From Micromonospora okii (GTDB taxonomy: Bacteria; Actinomycetota; Actinomycetes; Mycobacteriales; Micromonosporaceae): a stretch of 64,000 nt of DNA. Where the stretch lies: NCBI RefSeq assembly GCF_020884795.1, contig NZ_BBZF01000019.1:260976-324975 (forward strand). Reading direction: 5' to 3'. The notes beneath the pieces were generated by a model that searched no databases, was not told the DNA's origin, and saw only the letters and a program-made list of their open reading frames with translations. The translations under genes were made by a program, and so were the position numbers. Shown here one piece after another: positions 26,416 through 34,653 of this stretch (within the stretch, counting starts at the first letter, position 1; each line of letters opens with the position of its first letter).

Positions 26416-27369
26416 GTGGTGCGTTTCGTGCTCAGCCGGGCACTGAAGGCCGTCCTGACCGTGTGGATCGCGATCACTTCGACCTTCTTCCTGCTCCGGC
26501 TCCTGCCGGGGGACCCCACGACCCTGATGGTCGAAGGGGACATGACGCCGGAGATGCAGGCGGCGCTGCTCAAGACGTACGGCCTGGACCGTCCGCTGTG
26601 GGAGCAGTACGTGTCGTACCTGCGGGAGCTGCTCCAGGGCAACCTGGGCATCTCCTTCCGGCAGATCCAGCCCGTCACCGACATCATCCTCGACCGGCTG
26701 CCCTGGACGCTGCTGCTCGCCGGCACGGCGTTCGTCCTCACCGTCGCCGTCGGCATCCCGATCGGGGTGACCGCCGCCGTCCACCGGGGCAAGCTGATGG
26801 ACCGGCTGCTCCAGGGCTTCGGCATCAGCGCCAACGCGCTGTTCGTGCCGAGCGTCGCCATCCTGCTGCTGGTCTTCTTCGGCGCCCAGCTCGGCTGGTT
26901 CCCGATCGGCGGGGCGATCGACCCGGACAGCCGGGGCGCGGCGGCCTACCTGAGCCTCGCCCACCACCTGGTGCTGCCGGTGCTCTCGCTGGTGCTGGTG
27001 CAGCTCGGGCCGTACGCGCTGACCCTGCGCACCAACATGATCGAGGTGCTCGGCGAGGACTACATCCGGGCCGCCCAGGCCCGGGGCCTGTCGGCCCGCC
27101 GCCGGGTCTGGAAGCACGGCCTGCGCAACGCGATCCTGCCGGCGCTGACCCTGATGGGCCTGCAACTGGGCACCCTCGTCGGCGGCGCGGTGCTCACCGA
27201 GACCGTCTTCGCCTACCCCGGCGTCGGCCGGCTGATCTACGAGGCGGTCGGCCAGCAGGACTACCCGGTGATCCAGGGGGCGTTCATCATGCTCGCCGTC
27301 ACCGTGGTGGTCGCCAACGCGCTGACCGACATGCTCTACGCGGTCCTCAACCCCCGGATCCGCCTGTGA
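26416..27369 (+). CDS. ABC transporter permease, DppB-like, 317 aa
   Basis: Six membrane helices with the usual N-terminal LLPGDPTTLMVEGDMTPE block after helix 1. The EAA coupling loop is EDYIRAAQARGLSARRRVWKHGLRNAILP. It begins with GTG after AAAGGAGG. It pairs with the second permease at 27728; a 63-bp tandem repeat tract separates the two genes. Confidence 0.94.
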   Translation: MVRFVLSRALKAVLTVWIAITSTFFLLRLLPGDPTTLMVEGDMTPEMQAALLKTYGLDRPLWEQYVSYLRELLQGNLGISFRQIQPVTDIILDRLPWTLLLAGTAFVLTVAVGIPIGVTAAVHRGKLMDRLLQGFGISANALFVPSVAILLLVFFGAQLGWFPIGGAIDPDSRGAAAYLSLAHHLVLPVLSLVLVQLGPYALTLRTNMIEVLGEDYIRAAQARGLSARRRVWKHGLRNAILPALTLMGLQLGTLVGGAVLTETVFAYPGVGRLIYEAVGQQDYPVIQGAFIMLAVTVVVANALTDMLYAVLNPRIRL

Positions 27370-27374
27370 GCACG

Positions 27375-27689
27375 AGGAGTGAACGAGCGCAGCGAGTGAG
27401 CCCCGCAGTCGCGAACCAGGCCAGCACCGCGAGCGCGAGGAGTGAACGAGCGCAGCGAGTGAGCCCCGCAGTCGCGAACCAGGCCAGCACCGCGAGCGCG
27501 AGGAGTGAACGAGCGCAGCGAGTGAGCCCCGCAGTCGCGAACCAGGCCAGCACCGCGAGCGCGAGGAGTGAACGAGCGCAGCGAGTGAGCCCCGCAGTCG
27601 CGAACCAGGCCAGCACCGCGAGCGCGAGGAGTGAGCGAGCGCAGCGAGTGAGCCCCGCAGTCGCGAACCAAGCCAGCACCGCGAGCGCG
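27375..27689 (+). repeat. Five tandem copies of a 63-bp unit between the two permease genes
   Basis: The unit begins AGGAGTGAACGAGCGCAGCG at 27375, 27438, 27501, 27564 and 27627. The first four copies look identical and the fifth differs at two visible positions. It begins 6 bp after the dppB-like stop and ends 38 bp before the dppC-like start. Because 63 is divisible by three, all frames stay open and give spurious 21-residue repeat proteins; there is no RBS for these. The GAGCG-AGCGAGTGAGC core resembles dispersed intergenic repeats of Micromonosporaceae. Confidence 0.93.
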
Positions 27690-27727
27690 AGGGCAGTGGA
27701 TTCCACCATCGACGAAGGGAGGGTGCC

Positions 27728-28609
27728 GTGAGCGCCCCCGTGCTGACCGAGCAGTCGGTGCCGCCGGTCGTCCCGACTCCCACCAGGCGATCCTGGCACG
27801 CCTTCCTGCGGCAGCCCTCCGCGGCGCTGTCCGTGCTGGTGCTGGTCGTGATGGTGCTGATGGCGGTCTTCGCGCCGCTGATCGCCGACGAGCCCACCGG
27901 TGCCGGCTCGGACGTGCTGCACGCCCCGTCGGGGGCGCACTGGTTCGGCACCGACGACCTCGGGCAGGACATCTTCGCCCAGGTGGTCTGGGGCACCCGG
28001 ACCAGCCTGGTGATCGGCCTGGCCGCCTCGCTGATCGCGATCGTGCTGGGCACCGCGATCGGGCTGGCCTCGGCCTACTTCCGCCCGATCGACGCGGTCG
28101 CCACCGTGATCACCGACGTGATGCTGGCGCTGCCCACCCTGCCGTTGATGATCATGCTGGCGGCGGTGGTCAGCCCCAGCGTCGTCACCCTGACCCTCAT
28201 CATCGGCTTCTTCGCCTGGCCCGAGGTGGCCCGCCTCATCCGGTCGCAGGGGCTGGTGATCAGCGCGATGCCGTACATCGACGGGGCCCGGGTGCTCGGC
28301 GCGAGCGGCTGGCGGATCGTCACCCGGGAGATCCTGCCCGCCGTCGTCTCGCTGGTGATCGTCAGCGTGCTGCTCACCGCCTCCCGGGCGGTGATCTCCG
28401 AGGCCGGGCTGAGCTTCCTCGGCCTCGGCGACCCGGACGCCTGGTCGTGGGGGCGCATCCTGCTCAACGCCCAGCGCAGCGGCACCATCGCCATCGCGTG
28501 GTGGCAGACGCTCTTCCCGTCGCTGGCGATCCTGCTGCTGGTGCTCTCGGCGACCCTCGCCGGCATGCGGTTCAACGACACCCGCGACCCACGCCGCAAC
28601 GGAGGCTGA
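27728..28609 (+). CDS. ABC transporter permease, DppC-like, 293 aa
   Basis: Carries the N-terminal cytoplasmic segment and first helix, then HWFGTDDLGQDIFAQVVWGTRTSL, the DppC/OppC hallmark. The EAA loop is YIDGARVLGASGWRIVTREILPAV. About six membrane helices. GTG 27728 follows GAAGGGAGG. It completes the transmembrane heterodimer with the 26416 product. Confidence 0.94.
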   Translation: MSAPVLTEQSVPPVVPTPTRRSWHAFLRQPSAALSVLVLVVMVLMAVFAPLIADEPTGAGSDVLHAPSGAHWFGTDDLGQDIFAQVVWGTRTSLVIGLAASLIAIVLGTAIGLASAYFRPIDAVATVITDVMLALPTLPLMIMLAAVVSPSVVTLTLIIGFFAWPEVARLIRSQGLVISAMPYIDGARVLGASGWRIVTREILPAVVSLVIVSVLLTASRAVISEAGLSFLGLGDPDAWSWGRILLNAQRSGTIAIAWWQTLFPSLAILLLVLSATLAGMRFNDTRDPRRNGG

Positions 28610-28612
28610 CCC

Positions 28613-29794
28613 ATGCGACTGCCCGACAGCTTCTACACCGGCGTCCGCGCCCGGCTGACCGAGGCGCTCGACGAGCGCGGCCTGGACGGCTTCCTCGCCA
28701 CCTCCCCGGCCGACGTGGCCTTCCTCAGCGGCTTCTTCTACATCGCCACGGAACGCCCGGTCTACCTGTGGATGCCCCGCGAGGGCGACCCGCTGCTGGT
28801 CATCCCCCGCCTCGACGAGGAGTACGCCGCCCAGCAGGGCGTGACGACGCCGACCGTCAGCTACGCCGAGTACCCGGGCGTGGTCGGCGCCGAGGAGACC
28901 CTCGCCGCCGCGCTGTCACGCACCGGCGGGCCGGCCCGCCGGATCGGGGTCGGCGCGGGGGTGTCGGTCGCCGCGTTCCGGGCCCTGTCGGCGGCGATCT
29001 CCGGGGCCACCCTGGAGACCACCGACGCGGTGGCCGCGCTGCGGCTGCGCAAGTTCCCCGAGGAGATCCCGTTCCACGAGGCCGCCGCGCGGATCTGCGA
29101 CGAGATGCTCGCCGCCGGCCGGGCCCTGATCGAGGAGGCCCTGGCCGGCGGGGGGCCGCTGCCCCGCGAGGACGAGATCGCCCGGCACGTCGTCGGGTAC
29201 GGCACCGACCGCATGTACGCCGAGTACGACCTGGTCGTCTACACCACGAAGCTGGCCGGCGGGCTGGTGTACGCGGGCCCGAACTCGGCCCTGCCGCACG
29301 GCCTGCCGACCCGGCGGCGCGTCCAGCCGGGCGACACGCTGATCCTCTCCCTCGGCGCGGCCGTGGCCAGCCGGTTCGTGGAGAGCGAACGCACCTTCGT
29401 CATCGGCGAGCCCACCGCCGAGCAGGCGCGCTACCACGAGGCCGACCGGCGGGCGCAGGAGGTGGGCACCCAGGCGATGGTCGCCGGGCGCACCTGCGCC
29501 GAGGTCAACAGGATCTGCCTGGACGTGCTGCGGGAGCACGGGCTGGGCGAGCACATCCGGCACCGGCAGGGGCACGGCATCGGGTTGCAGAACCACGAGC
29601 CGCCGTGGGTCGACGACGGCGACCACACCGTGCTCGCCCCGGGAATGCTCCTCTCCAGCGAACCGGGCGTCTACGTCCCCGGCCACGCCGGCTACCGCAT
29701 CTCCGACACGGTCCTGGTGCAGGAGTCCGGCCCACGCCGGCTCACCAGCTACCCACGGGACCTGGAATCCAACGTCATCGAGGGGGTCCGATGA
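28613..29794 (+). CDS. M24-family pita-bread hydrolase lacking key metal ligands, 393 aa
   Basis: An N-terminal creatinase-like domain (1-150) and a C-terminal pita-bread domain. Family features are PHGLPTRRRVQPGD, GHGIGLQNHEPP (H321, H328) and SSEPGVYVPG (E350). Compared with Xaa-Pro peptidases, the first Asp ligand is Ser246 (LILSLGA), the second is Glu257, and the last Glu ligand is Ser364 (YRISDT). Creatinases show the same kind of loss and work without metal. It is therefore more likely an amidinohydrolase-like or other non-metal hydrolase than a peptidase. ATG 28613 follows ACGGAGG; the stop overlaps the next start. Confidence 0.85.
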   Translation: MRLPDSFYTGVRARLTEALDERGLDGFLATSPADVAFLSGFFYIATERPVYLWMPREGDPLLVIPRLDEEYAAQQGVTTPTVSYAEYPGVVGAEETLAAALSRTGGPARRIGVGAGVSVAAFRALSAAISGATLETTDAVAALRLRKFPEEIPFHEAAARICDEMLAAGRALIEEALAGGGPLPREDEIARHVVGYGTDRMYAEYDLVVYTTKLAGGLVYAGPNSALPHGLPTRRRVQPGDTLILSLGAAVASRFVESERTFVIGEPTAEQARYHEADRRAQEVGTQAMVAGRTCAEVNRICLDVLREHGLGEHIRHRQGHGIGLQNHEPPWVDDGDHTVLAPGMLLSSEPGVYVPGHAGYRISDTVLVQESGPRRLTSYPRDLESNVIEGVR

Positions 29795-30627
29795 GAATCA
29801 ACGGCGCGGAACTGGTCGTCGAGGCGTTCGGGCCGACCGACGCACCGGCGATGATCGTGCACCACGGCGCGCCCGGCCTGGGCTCGCGCAACGAGCCGAA
29901 GCGCTCCTTCTGCCCGTTCGCCGACCGGATGCGGGTCATCGTCTTCGACGCGCGCGGCTCCGGCGAGTCCAGCGACGACGAGCCGTTCACCCACGAGCAG
30001 TGGGTGGCCGACGTGGACGCCATCCGGGAGCACTTCGGCTACGAGAAGATCGTCATGGCCGGCGGCTCGTACGGCGGGTTCATCGCGATGGAGTACGCCA
30101 TCGCCCACCCGGACCGGGTCTCCGCGCTGGTCCTGCGGGACACCGCCGCGGACACCGCCCACGACCACCTCGCGGTGGAGCGGGCCCGCAGCACCGACCG
30201 CGTGGCGATCCCCGAGTGGGTCATCGAGCGGATCGGCACCGGGCGGTTCGAGAGCGACGAGCAGTTGCGGGAGTACTGGCGGGCCATCCTGCCGCTCTAC
30301 GACCACCAGCACGACCCGGCCAAGGACGAGGCGAAGCTGGCCGCCACCCGGTTCCACTACCGGACGCACAACGCGGCCTTCGGGCAGAACATGCCCCGCT
30401 ACGACCTCAAGCCGAAGCTGCCCTCGATCACCTGCCCGACCCTGGTCACCGTGGGCCGGCACGACTGGCGTACCCCGGTGGCGGCCTCGCAGACCATCGC
30501 GGACCTGGTGCCGAACGGCGAGCTGATGGTCTTCGAGAACTCCGGCCACTCGCCGCAGTTGGAGGAGCCCGAGCTGTTCCAGCGGGTGGTGCGGGACTTC
30601 CTCGGCAGGGCCGGGGTGCTGCGATGA
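29791..30627 (+). CDS. Alpha/beta hydrolase, proline-iminopeptidase-like, 278 aa
   Basis: Oxyanion-hole motif HHGAPGLGS near residue 28, nucleophile elbow GGSYGG, the acid in VGRHDWRTP and the catalytic His in ENSGHSPQLEEP. The block FDARGSGESS matches the D-x-R-G-x-G-x-S block of proline iminopeptidases and epoxide hydrolases. It starts inside the M24 stop (ATGA) and its stop overlaps the next ATPase start, so it is an integral operon member. It probably acts on the imported substrate after or in parallel with the M24 and M19 enzymes. Confidence 0.88.
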   Translation: MRINGAELVVEAFGPTDAPAMIVHHGAPGLGSRNEPKRSFCPFADRMRVIVFDARGSGESSDDEPFTHEQWVADVDAIREHFGYEKIVMAGGSYGGFIAMEYAIAHPDRVSALVLRDTAADTAHDHLAVERARSTDRVAIPEWVIERIGTGRFESDEQLREYWRAILPLYDHQHDPAKDEAKLAATRFHYRTHNAAFGQNMPRYDLKPKLPSITCPTLVTVGRHDWRTPVAASQTIADLVPNGELMVFENSGHSPQLEEPELFQRVVRDFLGRAGVLR

Positions 30628-31607
30628 CCCTGTTGGAGGTCGCCGACCTGCGGGTCGCGTTCCCCGGCCCGACCGGCGACGTCAACGCGGTCAACGGGGT
30701 GAGCCTGCACGTCGAGGCCGGGCGGACCCTGGCGATCCTCGGCGAGTCCGGCTCCGGCAAGAGCGTCACCGCGCAGGCGGTGATGGGGATCCTCGACGCG
30801 CCGCCGGCCCGCATCGGCGGCTCGGTGCGGCTGCACGGCCGCGAGCTGCTGACCCTGCCGCGCAAGCAGCGCGACCGGGTCAGCGGCGAGGAGATCGGCA
30901 TGGTCTTCCAGGACGCGATGGCCGCGCTCAACCCGGTCTTCACCGTCGGGCACCAGATCGTGGAGGTGCTGCGGGTGCGCCGGGGCATGTCCAGGGTCGA
31001 CGCCCGCCGCCGGGCCGTCGAGCTGGTCGAGCGGGTCCGCATCCCGGCCGCCAGGGACCGCCTGCGCGACTACCCGCACCAGTTCTCCGGCGGGATGCGG
31101 CAGCGCATCATGATCGCGCTGGCCATCGCCCTGGAACCGGACCTGCTGATCGCCGACGAGCCCACCACCGCCCTCGACGTCACCGTGCAGGCGCAGGTCA
31201 TGGAACTGCTCGCCGAGATCCAGCGGGACAGCGGAATGGGCCTGATCCTCATCACCCACGACCTCGGGGTGGTCGCCGAGGTCGCCGACGACGTGGCGGT
31301 GATGTACGCCGGACGGATCGTCGAGCGCGGCACGGTCGAGCAGATCTTCGCCGGGCCGGCGCACCCGTACACCGAGGGGCTGCTCGCCTCGATGCCCCGG
31401 GTGGACCGGCGCGACGAGCAGCTCTACGCCATCCCGGGCGCCCCGCCCAACCCGGCCCGGCTGCCCGCCGGCTGCCCGTTCCACCCGCGCTGCCCCCGGG
31501 TCACCGACGAGTGCCGGGTGACCCTGCCGCCGCTCGCGGCGCTGCCCGCCGACCGGGCCAGCGCCTGCCACCACCACGAGGAGGTGCTCCGTGCCACCCG
31601 CCGATGA
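30624..31607 (+). CDS. ABC transporter ATP-binding protein, DppD-like, 327 aa
   Basis: Walker A GESGSGKSVTAQ, signature QFSGGMRQRIMIALA, Walker B LLIADEPTTALD and the switch His in LITHDLG. The C-terminal oligopeptide-type extension with Cys residues (CPFHPRCPRVTDEC) is characteristic of peptide/nickel importers. ATG 30624 overlaps the upstream stop. It dimerises with the 31591 product. Confidence 0.94.
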   Translation: MTLLEVADLRVAFPGPTGDVNAVNGVSLHVEAGRTLAILGESGSGKSVTAQAVMGILDAPPARIGGSVRLHGRELLTLPRKQRDRVSGEEIGMVFQDAMAALNPVFTVGHQIVEVLRVRRGMSRVDARRRAVELVERVRIPAARDRLRDYPHQFSGGMRQRIMIALAIALEPDLLIADEPTTALDVTVQAQVMELLAEIQRDSGMGLILITHDLGVVAEVADDVAVMYAGRIVERGTVEQIFAGPAHPYTEGLLASMPRVDRRDEQLYAIPGAPPNPARLPAGCPFHPRCPRVTDECRVTLPPLAALPADRASACHHHEEVLRATRR

Positions 31608-32580
31608 CGTGGTGCTGCGGGTCGAGAACCTGGTCAAGCACTTCCCGGTCAAGGGCCGGATCCCGTTCACCTCGGGCGGCGTGGTCCAGGCCGTCGACGG
31701 GGTCTCCTTCGAGTTGCGGCGCGGCGAGACCCTCGGCGTGGTGGGCGAGTCCGGCTGCGGCAAGAGCACCCTCGCCCGGATGCTCGTCGGGCTGGAGCAG
31801 CCCACCTCCGGCGCGGTGCGCTTCGGCGAGTCGGTGGTGCACGAGGCCAGGGGCCGGGAGCTGCGCGCCCTGCGCCGGCGCATCCAGATCGTGCTCCAAG
31901 ACCCGTACACCTCGCTGAACCCCCGGCGCACGATCCGGGAGATCCTGCTGCAACCCTTCGAGATCCACCCCGACGTGCTGGACCGGCGGCGGCGGGTGGA
32001 GCGGATCAGGGAGCTGCTGGACCTCGTCGGCCTCGACCCCGACCTGCACCTGGACCGCTACCCGCACCAGTTCTCCGGCGGGCAGCGCCAGCGCATCGGC
32101 ATCGCCCGGGCGCTGGCCCTGCAACCCGACGTGATCGTCTGCGACGAACCGGTCTCCGCGCTGGACGTGTCGGTGCAGGCCCAGGTGGTCAACCTGCTGG
32201 AGCGGCTCCAGGACGAGCTGGGCGTGGCGTACGTCTTCATCGCCCACGACCTGTCCGTGGTGCGGCACATCTCCGACCGGGTGGCCGTGATGTACCTCGG
32301 CAAGCTCGTGGAGACCGGCCCGGAGCGGGGGCTGTACGAGGCGCCCCGGCACCCGTACACCAGTGCCCTGCTCTCGGCCGTGCCGGTGCCCGACCCGGCC
32401 GGGCGGTCGGGCCGGCAGCGGATCCTGCTGGCCGGCGACCCGCCCAGCCCCGTCGATCCGCCGTCGGGCTGCCGGTTCCGCACCCGCTGCTGGCAGGCGA
32501 CCGAGACCTGCGCGACCACCGAACCGCCGCTGGCCGCCGGCCCGCACCCGGTGGCCTGCCACTACCCGCTGGCCGCGTAG
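31591..32580 (+). CDS. ABC transporter ATP-binding protein, DppF-like, 329 aa
   Basis: Walker A GESGCGKSTLARM, Q-loop LQDPYTSLNPR, signature QFSGGQRQRIGIARALAL, Walker B VIVCDEPVSALD and switch His in FIAHDLSVV. The C-terminal Cys-rich extension (GCRFRTRCWQATETC) matches the DppF/OppF type. GTG 31591 overlaps the preceding gene by 17 bp. Confidence 0.94.
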   Translation: MPPADDVVLRVENLVKHFPVKGRIPFTSGGVVQAVDGVSFELRRGETLGVVGESGCGKSTLARMLVGLEQPTSGAVRFGESVVHEARGRELRALRRRIQIVLQDPYTSLNPRRTIREILLQPFEIHPDVLDRRRRVERIRELLDLVGLDPDLHLDRYPHQFSGGQRQRIGIARALALQPDVIVCDEPVSALDVSVQAQVVNLLERLQDELGVAYVFIAHDLSVVRHISDRVAVMYLGKLVETGPERGLYEAPRHPYTSALLSAVPVPDPAGRSGRQRILLAGDPPSPVDPPSGCRFRTRCWQATETCATTEPPLAAGPHPVACHYPLAA

Positions 32581-32613
32581 CGGTCGGCGACAGTCCCAGA
32601 AGGAGAAGCTGTC

Positions 32614-33816
32614 TTGCTGCAAGAACCCGCCCCCAGGTACCAGGGCCACAAGTCGTACTCGTACCTGGAGCCGCACGCCGACTACCGGCTCTTCCCGCTG
32701 GCGCAGGAGGTCGGCCGGGTGCCCGAACACGACCTGGGGCTGTCCGACGGGCAACGGGAGCGGGTGAGCCGGCTGCTCGCCGAGCACATCGCGATCTCGC
32801 TGCACGAGCATCCGGTGGTGCTGCCCGAGGACGTGTCCCGGCTGCGCGAGTACAACCGGACCGCCCGCCAGCGCACCGGCTACGAGGGGCTGGCCCGCTC
32901 GGGGCTGACCGCGGTGTTCGACAACTTCATGGCCGGCGCCTCCTGCGTGACCAGCGAGAACGGCTGGAAGTGGAACGACCTGATCTACGCCCTCGGGATG
33001 CGGATGAGTGACCTGTACAAGCAGGACCACGTCTTCCTCGCCACCTCCGTCGCCGACATCCACGCCGCCAAGCGGGACGGCCGGCTCGCGCTCGTGGCGG
33101 GCCTGGAGTGCGCCAGCCCGATCGAGAACGAGCTGGACCGCATCGACATCCTCTACGGCTTCGGCGTCCGCCAGCTCGGCATCGCCTACAGCCAGGCCAA
33201 CATGCTCGGCGGCGGCCTGTCGGAGCGGCACGACGGCGGGCTGACCCACTTCGGGCGGCGCGCGGTGGACCGGATGAACAAGCTCGGCATCGCCATCGAC
33301 ATTTCGCACTCCGGCGACCAGACCTGCCTGGACGTCGTCGAGGCCAGCCGGGTGCCCGTGTTCATCACCCACGCCGGGGCCCGCGCGGTGTGGGACACCT
33401 CCCGGATGAAGCCGGACGAGGTGATCCGGGCCTGCGCCGAGCGGGGCGGTGTCATCGGCATCGAGGCGGCCCCGCACACCACCCTGTCGGCCGAGCACCC
33501 GCACCACAGCATCGAGTCGGTGATGGACCACTTCACCTACTGCGTCGACCTCGTCGGCATCGACCACGTCACCTTCGGCCCGGACACGATGTTCGGCGAC
33601 CACGTCGGGGTGCACAACACCTACGCCGGCAACTACGCGCACGACGCCGGCAACCGGCCGGAGCACCCCCGGGTGGAGTACGTCTCCGGGGTGGAGAACC
33701 CGGGTGAGGCGTTCGGCAACATCGTCGGCTGGCTGGTCGCCCACGACTACTCCGACGACGAGATCGCCAAGGTCGTCGGCGGCAACACCCTGCGGGTGCT
33801 CGAACAGGTCTGGTGA
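32614..33816 (+). CDS. M19 membrane-dipeptidase-like metallohydrolase (paralogue 2), 400 aa
   Basis: Same length as the 23557 product and clearly similar along its whole length, including SLHEHP, GLECASPIENELDRID, DISHSGDQT, FITHAGARAVWD and FGPDTMFGD, so the same H-x-H, E, H, H, D ligand set is kept. The TTG start at 32614 follows AGAAGGAG. Within the operon it lies last among the enzymes. Divergence between the copies is spread through the N-terminal 60 residues and around 330-350, near the substrate-loop region, which suggests different substrates. Confidence 0.87.
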   Translation: MLQEPAPRYQGHKSYSYLEPHADYRLFPLAQEVGRVPEHDLGLSDGQRERVSRLLAEHIAISLHEHPVVLPEDVSRLREYNRTARQRTGYEGLARSGLTAVFDNFMAGASCVTSENGWKWNDLIYALGMRMSDLYKQDHVFLATSVADIHAAKRDGRLALVAGLECASPIENELDRIDILYGFGVRQLGIAYSQANMLGGGLSERHDGGLTHFGRRAVDRMNKLGIAIDISHSGDQTCLDVVEASRVPVFITHAGARAVWDTSRMKPDEVIRACAERGGVIGIEAAPHTTLSAEHPHHSIESVMDHFTYCVDLVGIDHVTFGPDTMFGDHVGVHNTYAGNYAHDAGNRPEHPRVEYVSGVENPGEAFGNIVGWLVAHDYSDDEIAKVVGGNTLRVLEQVW

Positions 33817-33819
33817 GGC

Positions 33820-33844
33820 CCGTGCGGCCGATCGGGCCGCACGG
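33820..33844 (+). terminator. GC hairpin after the second M19 gene
   Basis: Arms CCGTGCGGCC and GGCCGCACGG form a perfect 10-bp stem with a 5-nt loop, 3 bp after the stop at 33816. There is no T-run, as often in actinomycetes. It separates the transporter-enzyme genes from the GntR gene. Confidence 0.65.
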
Positions 33845-33906
33845 CACCCACGAACTACACTCCGTACGCCGCGACCGGCGGCGACGGAGCGATGAAATGA
33901 GGGCGG

Positions 33907-34653
33907 ATGGCTCGGCGCGAGACCGCGCTTCAGACCGCGCACGGTCGACTACGGCAGCTCATCGGCAGCGAGTTCCGCTCCGGCGACAAGCTGCCCAACG
34001 AGCGTGAGCTGGCCGACCGGCTGGAGGTCAGCCGGGCCACCGTGCGTGAGGTGCTGGGCCAGCTCGCCGCCGAGGGGGTGGTGACCCGCACCTGGGGCAT
34101 CGGCACCTTCGTGCACGACGGCGTCGGGCGGGTGCCGGTGTCCATCGGCGATGTCACGGCGCTGCGGGACCGGATCACCGCCTCGGGCCACCGCCCGACC
34201 CTCCAGGACGCGGCGGTCAGCCGGGCCCCGTGCCCGGCTGACTGCGCGCGGGTGCTCGGCGTGGAGGCGGGCTCGCAGGTGTGGCGGGTCGACCGCCTCT
34301 TCGCCGTCGACGAGGTCCCGGCCGCCTGGATCCGCGACCACCTGCCGCTGCGCGTCGAGGACCGGGACCTCGACCCCTCCGGCCTGGTCAGCATCGACCT
34401 GGACATGTTCGAGTTCCTGGCCAGCGCGACCGGTATGCCGGTGCGGCGGGCCGAGGTCGAGCTCGTCGCCGTGCTCGCCGACGAGGAGGCCACCGCCCGG
34501 CTCGGCGTCGCCGTCGGGCACCCGCTGGTCACCGCGACCCAGATCGGGTACGGCGACGGCGGGGCGGCCCTGTTCCACGGCCACTTCACGGTCCGCACGG
34601 ACGTGTTGACGCTGCGGATCAGCCGGGGGGTCGACCGCCAGCCGGCGCGGTGA
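33907..34653 (+). CDS. GntR-family transcriptional regulator with UTRA-like domain, 248 aa
   Basis: The winged helix at the N-terminus contains RSGDKLPNERELADRLEVSRATVREVLGQLAAEGVVTR, the GntR signature. Residues 80-245 match the UTRA effector domain (PTLQDAAVSRAPCPADCARVLG ... HPLVTATQIGYGDG ... FHGHFTVRTD). It lies 90 bp behind the peptide-uptake operon and is its probable repressor. A TACACT -10-like sequence around 33856 and the hairpin at 33820 suggest separate transcription. Its whole length is overlapped antisense by the frame of the neighbouring MFS gene. Confidence 0.88.
   Translation: MARRETALQTAHGRLRQLIGSEFRSGDKLPNERELADRLEVSRATVREVLGQLAAEGVVTRTWGIGTFVHDGVGRVPVSIGDVTALRDRITASGHRPTLQDAAVSRAPCPADCARVLGVEAGSQVWRVDRLFAVDEVPAAWIRDHLPLRVEDRDLDPSGLVSIDLDMFEFLASATGMPVRRAEVELVAVLADEEATARLGVAVGHPLVTATQIGYGDGGAALFHGHFTVRTDVLTLRISRGVDRQPAR

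Noticed and set aside
27375..27689. CRISPR array
   Set aside because: The 63-bp units are contiguous with no unique spacers, and no cas genes are nearby.
27336..28053. Repeat protein with 21-residue units on either strand of the permease gap
   Set aside because: It results from a 63-bp DNA repeat that keeps every frame open. It has no RBS and the composition follows the DNA repeat.
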